From a virus, in the IMG/VR virus record IMGVR_UViG_3300021508_000002, positions 1-57,620 of that record: 57,620 nt of DNA; one strand, given 5' to 3'. Below are positions 5,349-12,500 of the stretch, piece after piece. Position numbers and translations under genes: made by a program. Under the pieces are notes generated by a model. That model had not been told where the DNA came from. It was given only the letters and a program-made list of their open reading frames with translations, and did not search any database. Within the stretch, counting starts at the first letter, position 1. The number at the start of each line of letters is the position of its first letter.

Positions 5349-5350
5349 CT

Positions 5351-5397
5351 GGTCTAAGGTAACCACTCCTTTAGGAATAAGGTTATCTTCTAAGACT
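5351..5397 (+). other. Long bulged hairpin after gene 5142-5348
   Basis: GGTCT (5351-5355) pairs with AGACT (5393-5397). AAGGTAACC (5356-5364) pairs with GGTTATCTT (5381-5389). A CTA bulge separates the stems, and a small nested TCC/GGA hairpin sits in the loop. No U-tract follows, so it is more likely a stabilising or processing structure than a terminator. The rest of 5398-5621 is non-coding with an A/T-rich tract and no clear gene. Confidence 0.6.
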
Positions 5398-5531
5398 GGT
5401 AAGAAGTTTCAGCGTCCCAACACCTTTTTTTTTAAAGATGGTGACTAGGGAACCTGTAACTTCTTTTTGAAGGAAACAAAGACAGTAAAAGAAATAAAAA
5501 GAAATATAATAATAAATATAGATAATATTAT

Positions 5532-5539
5532 TATATTTG
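5532..5539 (+). promoter_or_regulatory. TATATTTG motif without an adjacent gene
   Basis: It matches TAnnTTTG but lacks a -33 element and has no ORF after it. It could be a second, weaker entry into the tRNA transcription unit or a chance match in an AT-rich tract. Confidence 0.3.
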
Positions 5540-5621
5540 TATATCCCTTATAGAATAGGCGAGTGGGCGAGCTAACCTGACACTCTGTTAACTAGTATTT
5601 TAATAATAAAAGAAGAATTAA

Positions 5622-5653
5622 TTTTGTTATATAGTTAATTTAAACTATATTTG
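5622..5653 (+). promoter_or_regulatory. Promoter of the leader peptide and tRNA operon
   Basis: TTTTG (5622-5626) and TATATTTG (5646-5653) are separated by 19 bases, a full match to the Bacteroidota -33/-7 consensus. ATG 5658 begins four bases later, the same spacing as at 5130-5142, 33394-33406 and 37042-37054. I see no other promoter between here and the tRNAs. Confidence 0.75.
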
Positions 5654-5657
5654 CCTC

Positions 5658-5717
5658 ATGGTAATGAAACAACTACATTTGAATCAACCGAAACCGCTTA
5701 AACTATTTAAGGGATGA
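5658..5717 (+). CDS. 19-residue leader peptide rich in C-first codons
   Basis: The frame reads MVMKQLHLNQPKPLKLFKG followed by TGA. Eight of its 19 codons start with C: CAA, CTA, CAT, CAA, CCG, CCG, CTT and CTA. They specify Gln, Leu, His and Pro, four of the five amino acids served by the tRNAs downstream; Arg is absent. The start lies four bases after a strong promoter, so translation would begin at the 5' end. The frame ends about 28 bases before a Rho-independent terminator, and the stop codon lies inside an element that can pair with the terminator arm. This is the layout of an attenuation leader peptide. The peptide itself need not have a function. Confidence 0.6.
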   Translation: MVMKQLHLNQPKPLKLFKG

Positions 5718-5753
5718 TTTAATATGTACCGGCAATACTGTTAAACCCATTCC
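5697..5753 (+). promoter_or_regulatory. Alternative hairpins of a putative attenuator
   Basis: A first hairpin pairs CTTAAA (5697-5702) with TTTAAG (5706-5711). An alternative, antiterminator-like helix pairs GGGATG (5711-5716) with CATTCC (5748-5753) and TTTAA (5718-5722) with TTAAA (5741-5745), with a 1x2 internal loop. The second helix uses six of the eight bases of the terminator's 5' arm, so it excludes the terminator. A ribosome stalled on the early Gln/Leu/His/Pro codons leaves 5711-5722 free. A ribosome at the stop codon covers it. The pairing is seen in the sequence; its role is inference. Confidence 0.55.
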
Positions 5754-5773
5754 TACCGAATGGGTCTTTTTTT
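5745..5773 (+). terminator. Rho-independent terminator before the tRNA cluster
   Basis: ACCCATTC (5745-5752) and GAATGGGT (5758-5765) form a perfect 8-bp stem around loop CTACC, followed by CTTTTTTT. It lies 12 bases before the first tRNA and after the leader peptide. The tRNAs can only be made if polymerase reads through it, unless an unseen promoter exists. Confidence 0.9.
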
Positions 5774-5784
5774 GTGTTATAAAT

Positions 5785-5862
5785 CTTGGTGTTAGGTGCA
5801 GATGGCTATACCCGCCCGACTTGGAATCGGGAGATCCGTTGGTTCGAATCCAACCACTGAGA
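5785..5862 (+). tRNA. tRNA-Pro (anticodon UGG)
   Basis: Acceptor CTTGGTG (5785-5791) pairs with CACTGAG (5855-5861), and the discriminator is A. The anticodon stem is CCCGA/TCGGG with loop CTTGGAA (anticodon 5822-5824). The T arm is GTTGG/CCAAC with loop TTCGAAT. Position 37 is A, whereas bacterial tRNA-Pro normally has G37. CCA is not encoded. A single UGG tRNA can read all CCN codons if U34 is not restricted by modification. Confidence 0.9.
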
Positions 5863-5938
5863 CGAAATAGTTTTGACCTTGCGTTCTAAAATGACGTCTT
5901 AAAAAACATGAGGTGACCTTCAGGGAGAGGCCTGACCA

Positions 5939-6010
5939 TGAAGTATGATGTAATTGGTAGCATACGAAACTTTGATTTTCGTTGTTTGGGTTCGAGTCCT
6001 GATACTTCAA
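5939..6010 (+). tRNA. tRNA-Gln (anticodon UUG)
   Basis: Acceptor TGAAGTA (5939-5945) pairs perfectly with TACTTCA (6003-6009). The anticodon arm is CGAAA/TTTCG with loop CTTTGAT, giving TTG at 5972-5974. The T arm is TTGGG/CCTGA (two wobble-type pairs) with loop TTCGAGT. A37. No encoded CCA. Confidence 0.93.
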
Positions 6011-6016
6011 CAAAAT

Positions 6017-6090
6017 GGTATCTTTAGTATAACCGGTTAGTACAATGGGTTGTGATCCCATAAGTTTGAGTTCAAGTCTCAATTGATACC
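6017..6090 (+). tRNA. tRNA-His (anticodon GUG)
   Basis: The anticodon arm is ATGGG/CCCAT with loop TTGTGAT, giving GTG. The T arm is TTGAG/CTCAA with loop TTCAAGT. An extra G (6017) opposite C (6090) gives the G-1:C73 pair typical of bacterial tRNA-His. The inner acceptor stem has two apparent T-T mismatches, which is unusual and may mean that the stem register differs slightly from this call. A37. Confidence 0.85.
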
Positions 6091-6095
6091 CAAAT

Positions 6096-6177
6096 GCAGA
6101 AGTGTTGGAATTGGTAGACATTGCGGGTTTAGAACCCGTTGCTTAATAGCGTGCGAGTTCGAGTCTCGCCTTCTGTA
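6096..6177 (+). tRNA. tRNA-Leu (anticodon UAG)
   Basis: Acceptor GCAGAAG (6096-6102) pairs with CTTCTGT (6170-6176), discriminator A. The anticodon arm GCGGG/CCCGT carries loop TTTAGAA, giving TAG. A long variable arm between the anticodon and T arms is typical of tRNA-Leu. The T arm is GCGAG/CTCGC with loop TTCGAGT. Position 37 is A, whereas bacterial tRNA-Leu(UAG) normally has G37. Confidence 0.93.
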
Positions 6178-6181
6178 CTTT

Positions 6182-6253
6182 ATTTTCATAGTTTAACTGG
6201 AAAAACATTGGGTTTCGACCCCAAAGATGTAGGTTCGAGTCCTACTGAAAATT
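6182..6253 (+). tRNA. tRNA-Arg (anticodon UCG)
   Basis: Acceptor ATTTTCA (6182-6188) pairs with TGAAAAT (6246-6252), and the discriminator is T. The anticodon arm is TTGGG/CCCAA with loop TTTCGAC, giving TCG. The T arm is GTAGG/CCTAC with loop TTCGAGT. Most bacteria read CGN with an ACG tRNA whose A34 is converted to inosine. A UCG tRNA reads the box in the style of organelles. A37. Confidence 0.9.
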
Positions 6254-6345
6254 TTATAGTATGTCTCCTATGACATTTTACCTAAAATCCTTTGATAAAC
6301 AAGTTAAATACTGTTATTTTGCAGTAAACATATAATAAAGATTAA

Positions 6346-6723
6346 ATGGAGGTTCTGAAGTATTCTAAGGTATTAAGTGGTGTTGAGTATTACATAGCAC
6401 ACTTAAATATTATAAACTCCATATTTGATGTAAAGCTATCCTCTAAGGAGATTAGTGTATTGTCTTCTTTTATGTCACAAGAGGAGTCCATAGTGCAGGG
6501 AGATAGATTCAATTCTTTTATAAGAAAGCGTGTGAGAGTAGCTCTATCTTTGTCTCCTGGTGGTTTGGGTAATTACTTAAACACTATGGTTAAGAAGGGA
6601 TTTTTAATACGTAATAGTATCACAGGGAACTTAACTATACAGAAATATCTATTTCCAAGTAGTGCGGGACAAGGATATCAATTTAAAATAATCCATAAAA
6701 GTAATGAGGATGGTGGAATATGA
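6346..6723 (+). CDS. Winged-helix-like DNA-binding protein
   Basis: The protein has 125 residues. Residues about 30-105 show the pattern of a winged helix: a helix with SSKEISVLSSFM, a helix with RKRVRVALSL, the recognition-helix region SPGGLGNYLNTMVKKGFL, and a wing with GNLTIQKYLFP. Similar small proteins of crAss-like phages precede the head-gene region. The role is probably transcriptional control, possibly of the genes that follow. No promoter consensus is clean upstream; a near match (TTATTTTGC) lies at about 6316. The last codons overlap a zinc-ribbon ORF starting at 6710. Confidence 0.6.
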   Translation: MEVLKYSKVLSGVEYYIAHLNIINSIFDVKLSSKEISVLSSFMSQEESIVQGDRFNSFIRKRVRVALSLSPGGLGNYLNTMVKKGFLIRNSITGNLTIQKYLFPSSAGQGYQFKIIHKSNEDGGI

Positions 6724-6877
6724 AAGATGCCCAAAATGTCATGGGGTGGGTAGAGATAATAAAGGATTCTCCAAAGGGTCTTTTGAGAATGGGGATTGTA
6801 TTAAGTGTTATGGAAAAGGGTATTTAGATGGAACGGAGTTATATTTCACAGAAAATGCTTCTAAAAGAATACTATAA
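6710..6877 (+). CDS. Small zinc-ribbon protein with two DnaJ-type CxxCxGxG motifs
   Basis: This 55-residue frame begins inside the end of the winged-helix gene and runs 50 bases into the next gene. It contains CPKCHGVG at residues 7-14 and CIKCYGKG at 30-37, two motifs of the CxxCxGxG type that bind zinc in DnaJ. A second frame over the same bases has no such pattern. Two perfect motifs in 55 residues make chance unlikely. It lacks a J domain, so a chaperone role is not implied; a zinc-stabilised RNA or protein-binding domain is more likely. Confidence 0.65.
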   Translation: MVEYERCPKCHGVGRDNKGFSKGSFENGDCIKCYGKGYLDGTELYFTENASKRIL

Positions 6878-7295
6878 TAGTATAAAAGAAGATTATCCTA
6901 ATTTATCTTTAAAGGAATTTACTATTGCAGTAAAAACTGCCTGGGAGGATGCTAGACAAGATATGAGGAATGGTAAAGTGTCTACCTTAAAATTTAAAGG
7001 GTTTGGTACATTTAAACCAAGTTTTCGACATTTTAAAATGTATAGTAGAAGGGTGGAACTATCGCATGCGGATGGGAATATTTCAGAGGAAGATTATAAA
7101 GATTACCAAAAATTATATAAAAGATATATAGATGCTTATGGAAAAGATTTCATACATACTGAGAAATATGATCCCATATATGATGGGGTCTTACAGAAAC
7201 TTGCTAAACGAAAAGGGCTTACAGTTTCTTATGAGGGACCATATTTTGGAACAGTGGACCTTCCGGATGAAAGTGATGGACAGGGAATGCTATAA
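6828..7295 (+). CDS. IHF/HU-like DNA-bending protein (first of two)
   Basis: The protein has 155 residues. The core at about 28-65 has the helix pair and first strands of bacterial histone-like proteins: LKEFTIAVKTAWEDARQDM followed by GKVSTLKFKGFGTFKPS, where the F-G-x-F turn matches the HU/IHF signature. Crassvirales genomes commonly encode IHF-like subunits, and a second candidate lies at 38496. ATG 6828 gives the full frame; Met-10 is an alternative start. The C-terminal 60 residues are an extension beyond the usual 90-100-residue fold. It is likely to bend DNA in packaging, replication or transcription. Confidence 0.6.
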   Translation: MERSYISQKMLLKEYYNSIKEDYPNLSLKEFTIAVKTAWEDARQDMRNGKVSTLKFKGFGTFKPSFRHFKMYSRRVELSHADGNISEEDYKDYQKLYKRYIDAYGKDFIHTEKYDPIYDGVLQKLAKRKGLTVSYEGPYFGTVDLPDESDGQGML

Positions 7296-7431
7296 TCAGG
7301 GATCTTGTAAATATTGTGGTTGTGAGGTTCCTGCATTACAATTCTCTAATAATCGTTGTGAAGGTGATTGTTATCCTCCCATAATGTCCAAATCTGAATG
7401 GTATAAGTATAAACAGGAAAATAGTATATAA
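7267..7431 (+). CDS. Small Cys-rich putative zinc-binding protein
   Basis: This is a 54-residue product starting MKVMDRECYNQGSCKYCGC. Six Cys residues occur as C-x5-C-x2-C-x-C and a later C-x3-C, followed by YPPIMSKSEWYKYK. The frame is open upstream to 7132, but that part overlaps the IHF-like gene and reads unlike a protein, so I choose the ATG at 7267 (7276 is also possible). The stop overlaps the next start by one base, which ties it into the same operon. I recall similar short Cys-rich proteins in other crAss-like phages; the function is unknown. Confidence 0.6.
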   Translation: MKVMDRECYNQGSCKYCGCEVPALQFSNNRCEGDCYPPIMSKSEWYKYKQENSI

Positions 7432-7739
7432 TGGAGGTTACAAAAACGTGGTTTACATATGATTTTAAAGATGTTGGGGAAGTAATTGCCGGTAAGCAGG
7501 TATTAGTGAAATTCTATGCTAAAGAGGGAATCCCTAAAATAAAAAGTTTAGCGGCCTCTTGTGGTTGCAGTAAACCTACATATGACAAGAAAAGTGAAGA
7601 AATTAAAATTTTATATAAACCAAATCCAATCCCCACCCATTTATTATCACAAGGGTATTATACAACAAAGAAGACTGTGACAGTAGTTTTTGAGAGTGGG
7701 GAAGTAAATAAGTTAGTATTTAAATCTAAAGTAGTATGA
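7431..7739 (+). CDS. DUF1573-like immunoglobulin-fold protein
   Basis: The protein has 102 residues. The signature ASCGCSKPTYDKKSEEIKI is the conserved centre of DUF1573, a beta-sandwich domain frequent in Bacteroidota and their phages. It is preceded by strands FKDVGEVIAGKQVLVKFYAK and followed by a strand ending TVVFESGEVNKLVF. No signal peptide is present, so it may act in the cytoplasm or the virion. It overlaps both neighbours by a few bases. Confidence 0.65.
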   Translation: MEVTKTWFTYDFKDVGEVIAGKQVLVKFYAKEGIPKIKSLAASCGCSKPTYDKKSEEIKILYKPNPIPTHLLSQGYYTTKKTVTVVFESGEVNKLVFKSKVV

Positions 7740-8197
7740 AAAGCAAGATATCAAAACACATCTCTTTAAGAGAAGCAACATTTAGTATCACTGCCATAAG
7801 AAAGGGATATTCAAATATACCTAACAAAGAACAATTAGAAAATATGAAATATGTTGCAGAAAACATATTTGAACCTGTAAGAGAGCATTTCAACAGTCCT
7901 ATACGTGTGAGTTCCATGTTTAGGTCTTATAAAGTAAATAGGGCAATAGGTGGATCAAAATCAAGCCAGCACATGAAAGGTGAAGCTATGGACATCAACA
8001 ACAGAGATAAAAAGCCTTCAAATTCTGAAATATTCAATTACATAAAGGATAATTTAGTGTTCGACCAATTGATTTGGGAATTTGGAGATAAAGATAATCC
8101 AGCCTGGGTACATGTATCTTTAAAGGAGTGTAAGAATAGAAATCAAATATTGAAAGCATATTCTAAGAATAGGAGAACTTACTACGAAAATTATTAA
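7736..8197 (+). CDS. Peptidase M15-type endolysin (zinc D-Ala-D-Ala or L-Ala-D-Glu peptidase)
   Basis: The protein has 153 residues. The zinc ligands are in the expected order: H79 in SSQHMKGEAMD, D86 in the same motif, and H126 in AWVHVS. The stretch FDQLIWEFG supplies the candidate catalytic acid (E115). The N-terminal SKHISLREATFSITAIRKG is the usual lead of the phage M15_3 subgroup. No signal peptide is present, so release would depend on a holin. It should cut peptidoglycan cross-bridges or stems at lysis. It lies about 26 kb from the holin- and spanin-like genes. Confidence 0.85.
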   Translation: MKSKISKHISLREATFSITAIRKGYSNIPNKEQLENMKYVAENIFEPVREHFNSPIRVSSMFRSYKVNRAIGGSKSSQHMKGEAMDINNRDKKPSNSEIFNYIKDNLVFDQLIWEFGDKDNPAWVHVSLKECKNRNQILKAYSKNRRTYYENY

Positions 8198-8206
8198 CTT
8201 GTTATT

Positions 8207-8299
8207 ATGGGAAATTTTATTTTATTTTTATTATTGATAGTAGTCACAATAGGGGTCTTCGATTATATAATGAATGATGTTGAAGATGGTATGTTTTAA
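8207..8299 (+). CDS. 30-residue membrane peptide after the endolysin
   Basis: ATG 8207 opens MGNFILFLLLIVVTIGVFDY, one hydrophobic helix, followed by an acidic tail with NDVEDGMF. It starts 10 bases after the endolysin stop. Position and topology would suit a lysis accessory protein, but the size allows no family call. Confidence 0.5.
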   Translation: MGNFILFLLLIVVTIGVFDYIMNDVEDGMF

Positions 8300-8309
8300 C
8301 TTTAGTCTT

Positions 8310-8633
8310 ATGATAAAAAAACTATTTACTGTTATTACTCTTCTACTAATAAGTTCCTTGGTGTATTCTCAAGAGACACAAATAAAAGAGGTATTAAAGT
8401 CTGTGGACTCTGATATGGATTGGTGTCCCAAATGTTTAGAAGAATCGAGACACAGTAGGAGATATGATATTATATTAGCTAAAACATATGTGATATTAAC
8501 ATACCACATAGAAAGAGAATATCCAAATTATATACTAAGAGTGGAGGATATGTTTGGTAATAAGGTACCCATAAGTAATAAAGAGAAGGGTCAGATACGT
8601 AAAATTATTTTAACTAGATGGTATCAGGACTGA
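8310..8633 (+). CDS. Secreted or periplasmic small protein with signal peptide and CxxC
   Basis: I start at ATG 8310, which gives MIKKLFTVITLLLISSLVYS followed by QETQ, a typical signal peptide with cleavage near Ser-Gln. Twelve codons upstream in frame would spoil this. The mature part of about 87 residues contains WCPKCLEESRHSRR, a CxxC pair that could bind metal or form a disulfide, then a tract with HIEREYPNYILRVEDMFGN. Family unknown. It may act in the periplasm during lysis, given its neighbours. Confidence 0.6.
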   Translation: MIKKLFTVITLLLISSLVYSQETQIKEVLKSVDSDMDWCPKCLEESRHSRRYDIILAKTYVILTYHIEREYPNYILRVEDMFGNKVPISNKEKGQIRKIILTRWYQD

Positions 8634-8704
8634 TAATTGTATTACTTATTTTCATTGTAAAAAGAATCCTCCACAGTGAAGAGGATTGGTTTATTTCAGA
8701 TTAA
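8618..8704 (+). CDS. 28-residue membrane peptide
   Basis: The frame begins in the end of the preceding gene and reads MVSGLIIVLLIFIVKRILHS with a short acidic, aromatic tail (EEDWFISD). It is a single hydrophobic helix with a basic flank. It stops three bases before the next gene. Supported only by composition and tight packing. Confidence 0.45.
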   Translation: MVSGLIIVLLIFIVKRILHSEEDWFISD

Positions 8705-8707
8705 TTT

Positions 8708-9280
8708 ATGGCTAGTCTATTTATAGTAGAAGATAAAGTGGTAATACCACACACGGAGACACTTTTAATATCTCCATTCAAAGAAATATGGGATAGAGAT
8801 AAAAGTAAAACCAGAGAGTTCGCAACAGAGGACTTTTGTTATATGGAGTTTATGGCTTCAATGAAAGCTAGTAACCCCTATAGGCAATATCCCGAAGACA
8901 AGAAGCATGAGATAATATCTGAGGCAGTAATAACAAGGTCTAAGTGGGTGCCCGATGAATTAATAATAGAGGGAATCCTCAAAATACAAATGTTTCAAAA
9001 AGAAGCCTCCACTACATATTCTTATTACATGGCTGCTAAACAAGCTGTAGATAATATGCAAGAATTCTTTGAAACTGTAGATTTAAATGAGAGGAATGGA
9101 AAAACTGGAACACCAATATACAAACCTAGAGACTTAACCTCTGCTTTAAATGACACTGGAAAAGTGTTGGCTAATCTAAAAGCATTGGAGAAGAAGGTTG
9201 AGGAAGAATTGTACGAAAGTGCCAAAAAACGGTCAGATAAGGAAATTAGTCCTTTTGCAGAACCCTCTAGTTTGAAGTGA
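8708..9280 (+). CDS. Conserved crAss-like protein before TerL, candidate small terminase
   Basis: The protein has 190 residues. The opening MASLFIVEDKVVIPHTETLL followed by SPFKEIWDRDKSKTREFA and WVPDELIIEGILK resembles a protein found next to TerL in many crAss-like phages. The C-terminus is helical and charged. Position suggests a terminase small subunit or packaging accessory, but I see no clear helix-turn-helix, so the role is inference. Its TGA stop overlaps the next ATG (TGATG). Confidence 0.6.
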   Translation: MASLFIVEDKVVIPHTETLLISPFKEIWDRDKSKTREFATEDFCYMEFMASMKASNPYRQYPEDKKHEIISEAVITRSKWVPDELIIEGILKIQMFQKEASTTYSYYMAAKQAVDNMQEFFETVDLNERNGKTGTPIYKPRDLTSALNDTGKVLANLKALEKKVEEELYESAKKRSDKEISPFAEPSSLK

Positions 9281-9525
9281 TGGGGAGACAAATATTTGTA
9301 TGTGAGTGTCATTCCCTAGAACACCAAGTGGTTTTTTGGTATGACCAAGAAGAGGGCTCCCTATATTGTGAGCCTCATTTGACAACCAATAGAAATTTCA
9401 TAGAGAGATTCTGGTATGGTGTGAAGTATGCTTTGGGGTACAAAAGTAGATTTGGGGATTGGGACAGTACTATATTTCAAAAGGGAGACTTGGAAAAACT
9501 AAAAAAACATTTGAACTCTATTTAA
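9280..9525 (+). CDS. Conserved small protein between TerS candidate and TerL
   Basis: I start at ATG 9280, which overlaps the previous stop; a GTG just upstream is the other choice. The 81-residue product starts MGRQIFVCECHSLEHQVVFW and contains a tract with ERFWYGVKYALGYKSRFGDWD. The CxC-x3-H cluster near the start could bind metal. I recall similar short proteins in Crassvirales at this position, without a known function. Confidence 0.6.
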   Translation: MGRQIFVCECHSLEHQVVFWYDQEEGSLYCEPHLTTNRNFIERFWYGVKYALGYKSRFGDWDSTIFQKGDLEKLKKHLNSI

Positions 9526-9528
9526 GGT

Positions 9529-12500
9529 TTGGCAAAGAAAGTAGTAAAAGAGAAGAAACCGAGAAAGAAACGTATTGCACCTCTGAGGGGTTCTAACGGT
9601 GTTTGGTTGAACACCAAACCATTCAAAGAAGTTGGTGAGTATTTCATGAAGCATGGATACTATATTGCAGACCCTTGGGGATCTCCTGCATGGTATGATT
9701 TCTGGAAAAGGGAGCGAGATAGGTGTATGAATGGATATGCTATTTCTAAATATAAGATTACAGGAGATTACTATTTCTATCTCAACTATTGCCCTATACA
9801 GAAAGTAGACATAGAAAATGCTGTAGGTAAAAGAGCAAGTAAGATAAAGGGGTTTCCGGATTTTTGGGATGGGGACTATGAATACTTCTGGTTTAGAGAA
9901 ATAGCAAGAAATGGTATTTTAGAAGCCTTAAATGTACCATTAACAAAACAACAAGTTGTATATAATCTTCCTGAAGAAGAGAAGATTGAAATATATAAAA
10001 AACACTTAGATAGTTTGGGTCTAAAAATGAAGCCTGTACTTTCTAGTGTAAATTTAGAAGGTGGTAAAGATTTGATACTGGGGAAAGCTCGGCGTCGTGG
10101 CTTTAGTTATAAAAACAGTGCTGTTGTAGTCAACAATTATTTCACTAGACCAAACAAGTACAACCTTTTAATGGCTTATGAAAAAAAGTATTTGTACCCT
10201 GGCATAAAAACCATATTCGGAAAATGTCAATCTTATATAAACTTTATAAATGAATATACAGGGTGGCTAATGCCCTCTGATGTTATTGATAAACAAAGTC
10301 ACATAAAAGCATCTTACATAGAGTATAAGAATGGTAAGAAAATAGAGAAAGGGTTTCTTTCTGAAATAGAAGCTATTTCTTTTAAAGATAATCCTGATGC
10401 AGGTAGGGGGGCAGATACTTATGAAACAATTGGTGAAGAGGTTGGTGCTTGGGGAGTTCCAGGGGGGTTAAAAGCTACCATAGCTGCTATGCGGTCTTCT
10501 TCGGAAGCTGGTGGATTTAAAACAGGTATGATGACCCTCTTCGGATGTGTGTGTAAAGGTACTAAAGTTTATTTGCCTAATGGGGCTATTTGTAACATAG
10601 AGGATGTGCATGAATCTGTAGGTATAATAGGTTACACAGGGGGGGGTGTTATTTCTGAAAGGATTATTAATATAAATCCTATTATTAAAAAAGAATGCTA
10701 TAGAATAGAAACCACTAATGGAGATTTTATAGAGTGCAGTAATGACCACCCACTACTTTGGAGTTCTCCTAAATACAAAAAACCCGGGAAAGATGGGAAG
10801 AAAGTTACCTTTAAGAAAGCAGAAGACATACTTGTTGGAGACCAACTTATGTTACTTAGGCAAATACCTGTTTTTGGGAAAAAGAAAATGCCTTACGCAA
10901 GACTTATTGGTTTATTAATAGGTGATGGCTACTATGGCTCTATCAATGGTAGGACATCCACACCACAATTAGCCATTAATAATGAAGGTGTATTTGATTA
11001 TGTTAAATCAACCGGGTTGTTTTATAAAGTGTACAAAAACAAAGGTTCTTTCAATTACATAGGAATACACTCTTTCCAGGGCATATTGAAGGTCTTACAA
11101 ATAGATGGGCAAAGCAAGAAACAAAAAAGACTACCCAAAAAATTGTATGAATATGATTTACAGTCTATTGCAGATCTTTTGGGTGGATACTACGATGCTG
11201 TTGGGAATGTTAATTTAACAAAAAAGAAAAATAATAATGTTTCTATTGCTATAAGATTAACCTCCGTTGTGAGACCTTTACTTGAAGAAGTTCAAGAAGC
11301 ATTGAGGAGATTTGGGGTATTGTCTAGTATAATTAAAAGAAGACATAAGCCAGGGACTCTTCTTAAAAGTAGTATAACAGGTAATACTTCTGTCATAAAT
11401 ACGTTAATTTCATACTCTTTGGAAATAACAGATAGGGAATCTTTAAGGTCTTTCCAGAAACATATATCTTTCACCGATAGCTTAAAAAAGGAGAGATTAA
11501 AAAACTATTGTACAGATAGAAGTGATAATGAGCGTCAACTCAATAATTTTACATATGAAAAAACAGTAAAGGGTGAGTACTTTACAGACAAAAAACTAGA
11601 TGGGTTAACTTCAAGAAAGGTCTTAAATACAATAAAACTGGGGGAAAGAGATGTGTATAATTTAGGTACAGAAGAAACACACACTTATATCACCAATAAT
11701 TTTGTATCTCACAATACCTCTGGAAGTTTGGAAAAAGGTACTGCTGATTTTGCAGATTTATTCAACAGACCAGGTGCGAATAACTTCATGGAATTCTACG
11801 ATATTTGGGGAGAGCACCCTGAAAAAGTAGAGGGTTTCTTTTTTCCCAAACAGCTTAATACAGAAGGGTTTTATGACAAGAATGGTAACTCTGATTTTCA
11901 AGGGGCAGAGAACCAGGAAATGGGTGTTCGAAAGTCTTTAATAGAAAAGGGGGCAACTTCTACTGAGATTTTAAAAAGAATGCAGGAAGAGCCATTAAAT
12001 TCGGCAGAGGCCTTTTCAATGGTATCCCAAAATAATTTCCCTGTTGTAGAGATTAGACAACAACTAAATAAGTTAATAGCTAAGGGTTGGCAAAACACTA
12101 AAGGTACACCGGTAAAATTACACTATGTAGATGGTAAAATTACTGCAACACCAATCTTGAATGGGAAAGTTGAGCCCATAACATCTTTAAGAAATCTGCC
12201 ATTTGACTTAAGTGGTTGTCCTGTGATATATGAGGCTCCTATAAGTAAACCACCAAGAGGGTTGTACAAAATGGGATATGATCCTGTAAGACAAGACACT
12301 GGAACTTCTTTAGCAGCTATTGTGGTATATAAGTCTTTTCATGCAGGGTCTGTATACCACAGTACAATAGTGGCAGAGTATATAGGTAGGTATAAGACAC
12401 CAGAAGATATAGACAGAACAGCGGAGATGTTTGCAGATTTATTCAATACAACTATTATGTATGAGAATGAGGTGACAGGTACAAAGAATTACTTTCGCAG

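Noticed and set aside
5864-5938. Sixth tRNA in the 75-base gap between tRNA-Pro and tRNA-Gln
   Set aside because: A possible anticodon-like hairpin (GCGTT/GACGT around CTAAAAT) exists, but there is no T-arm with TTCxAxx and no acceptor stem. It may be a decayed tRNA or a spacer.
7132-7266. N-terminal extension of the small Cys-rich gene
   Set aside because: It lies wholly inside the IHF-like gene in another frame and shows no protein-like pattern. The Cys-rich part begins after the internal ATG.
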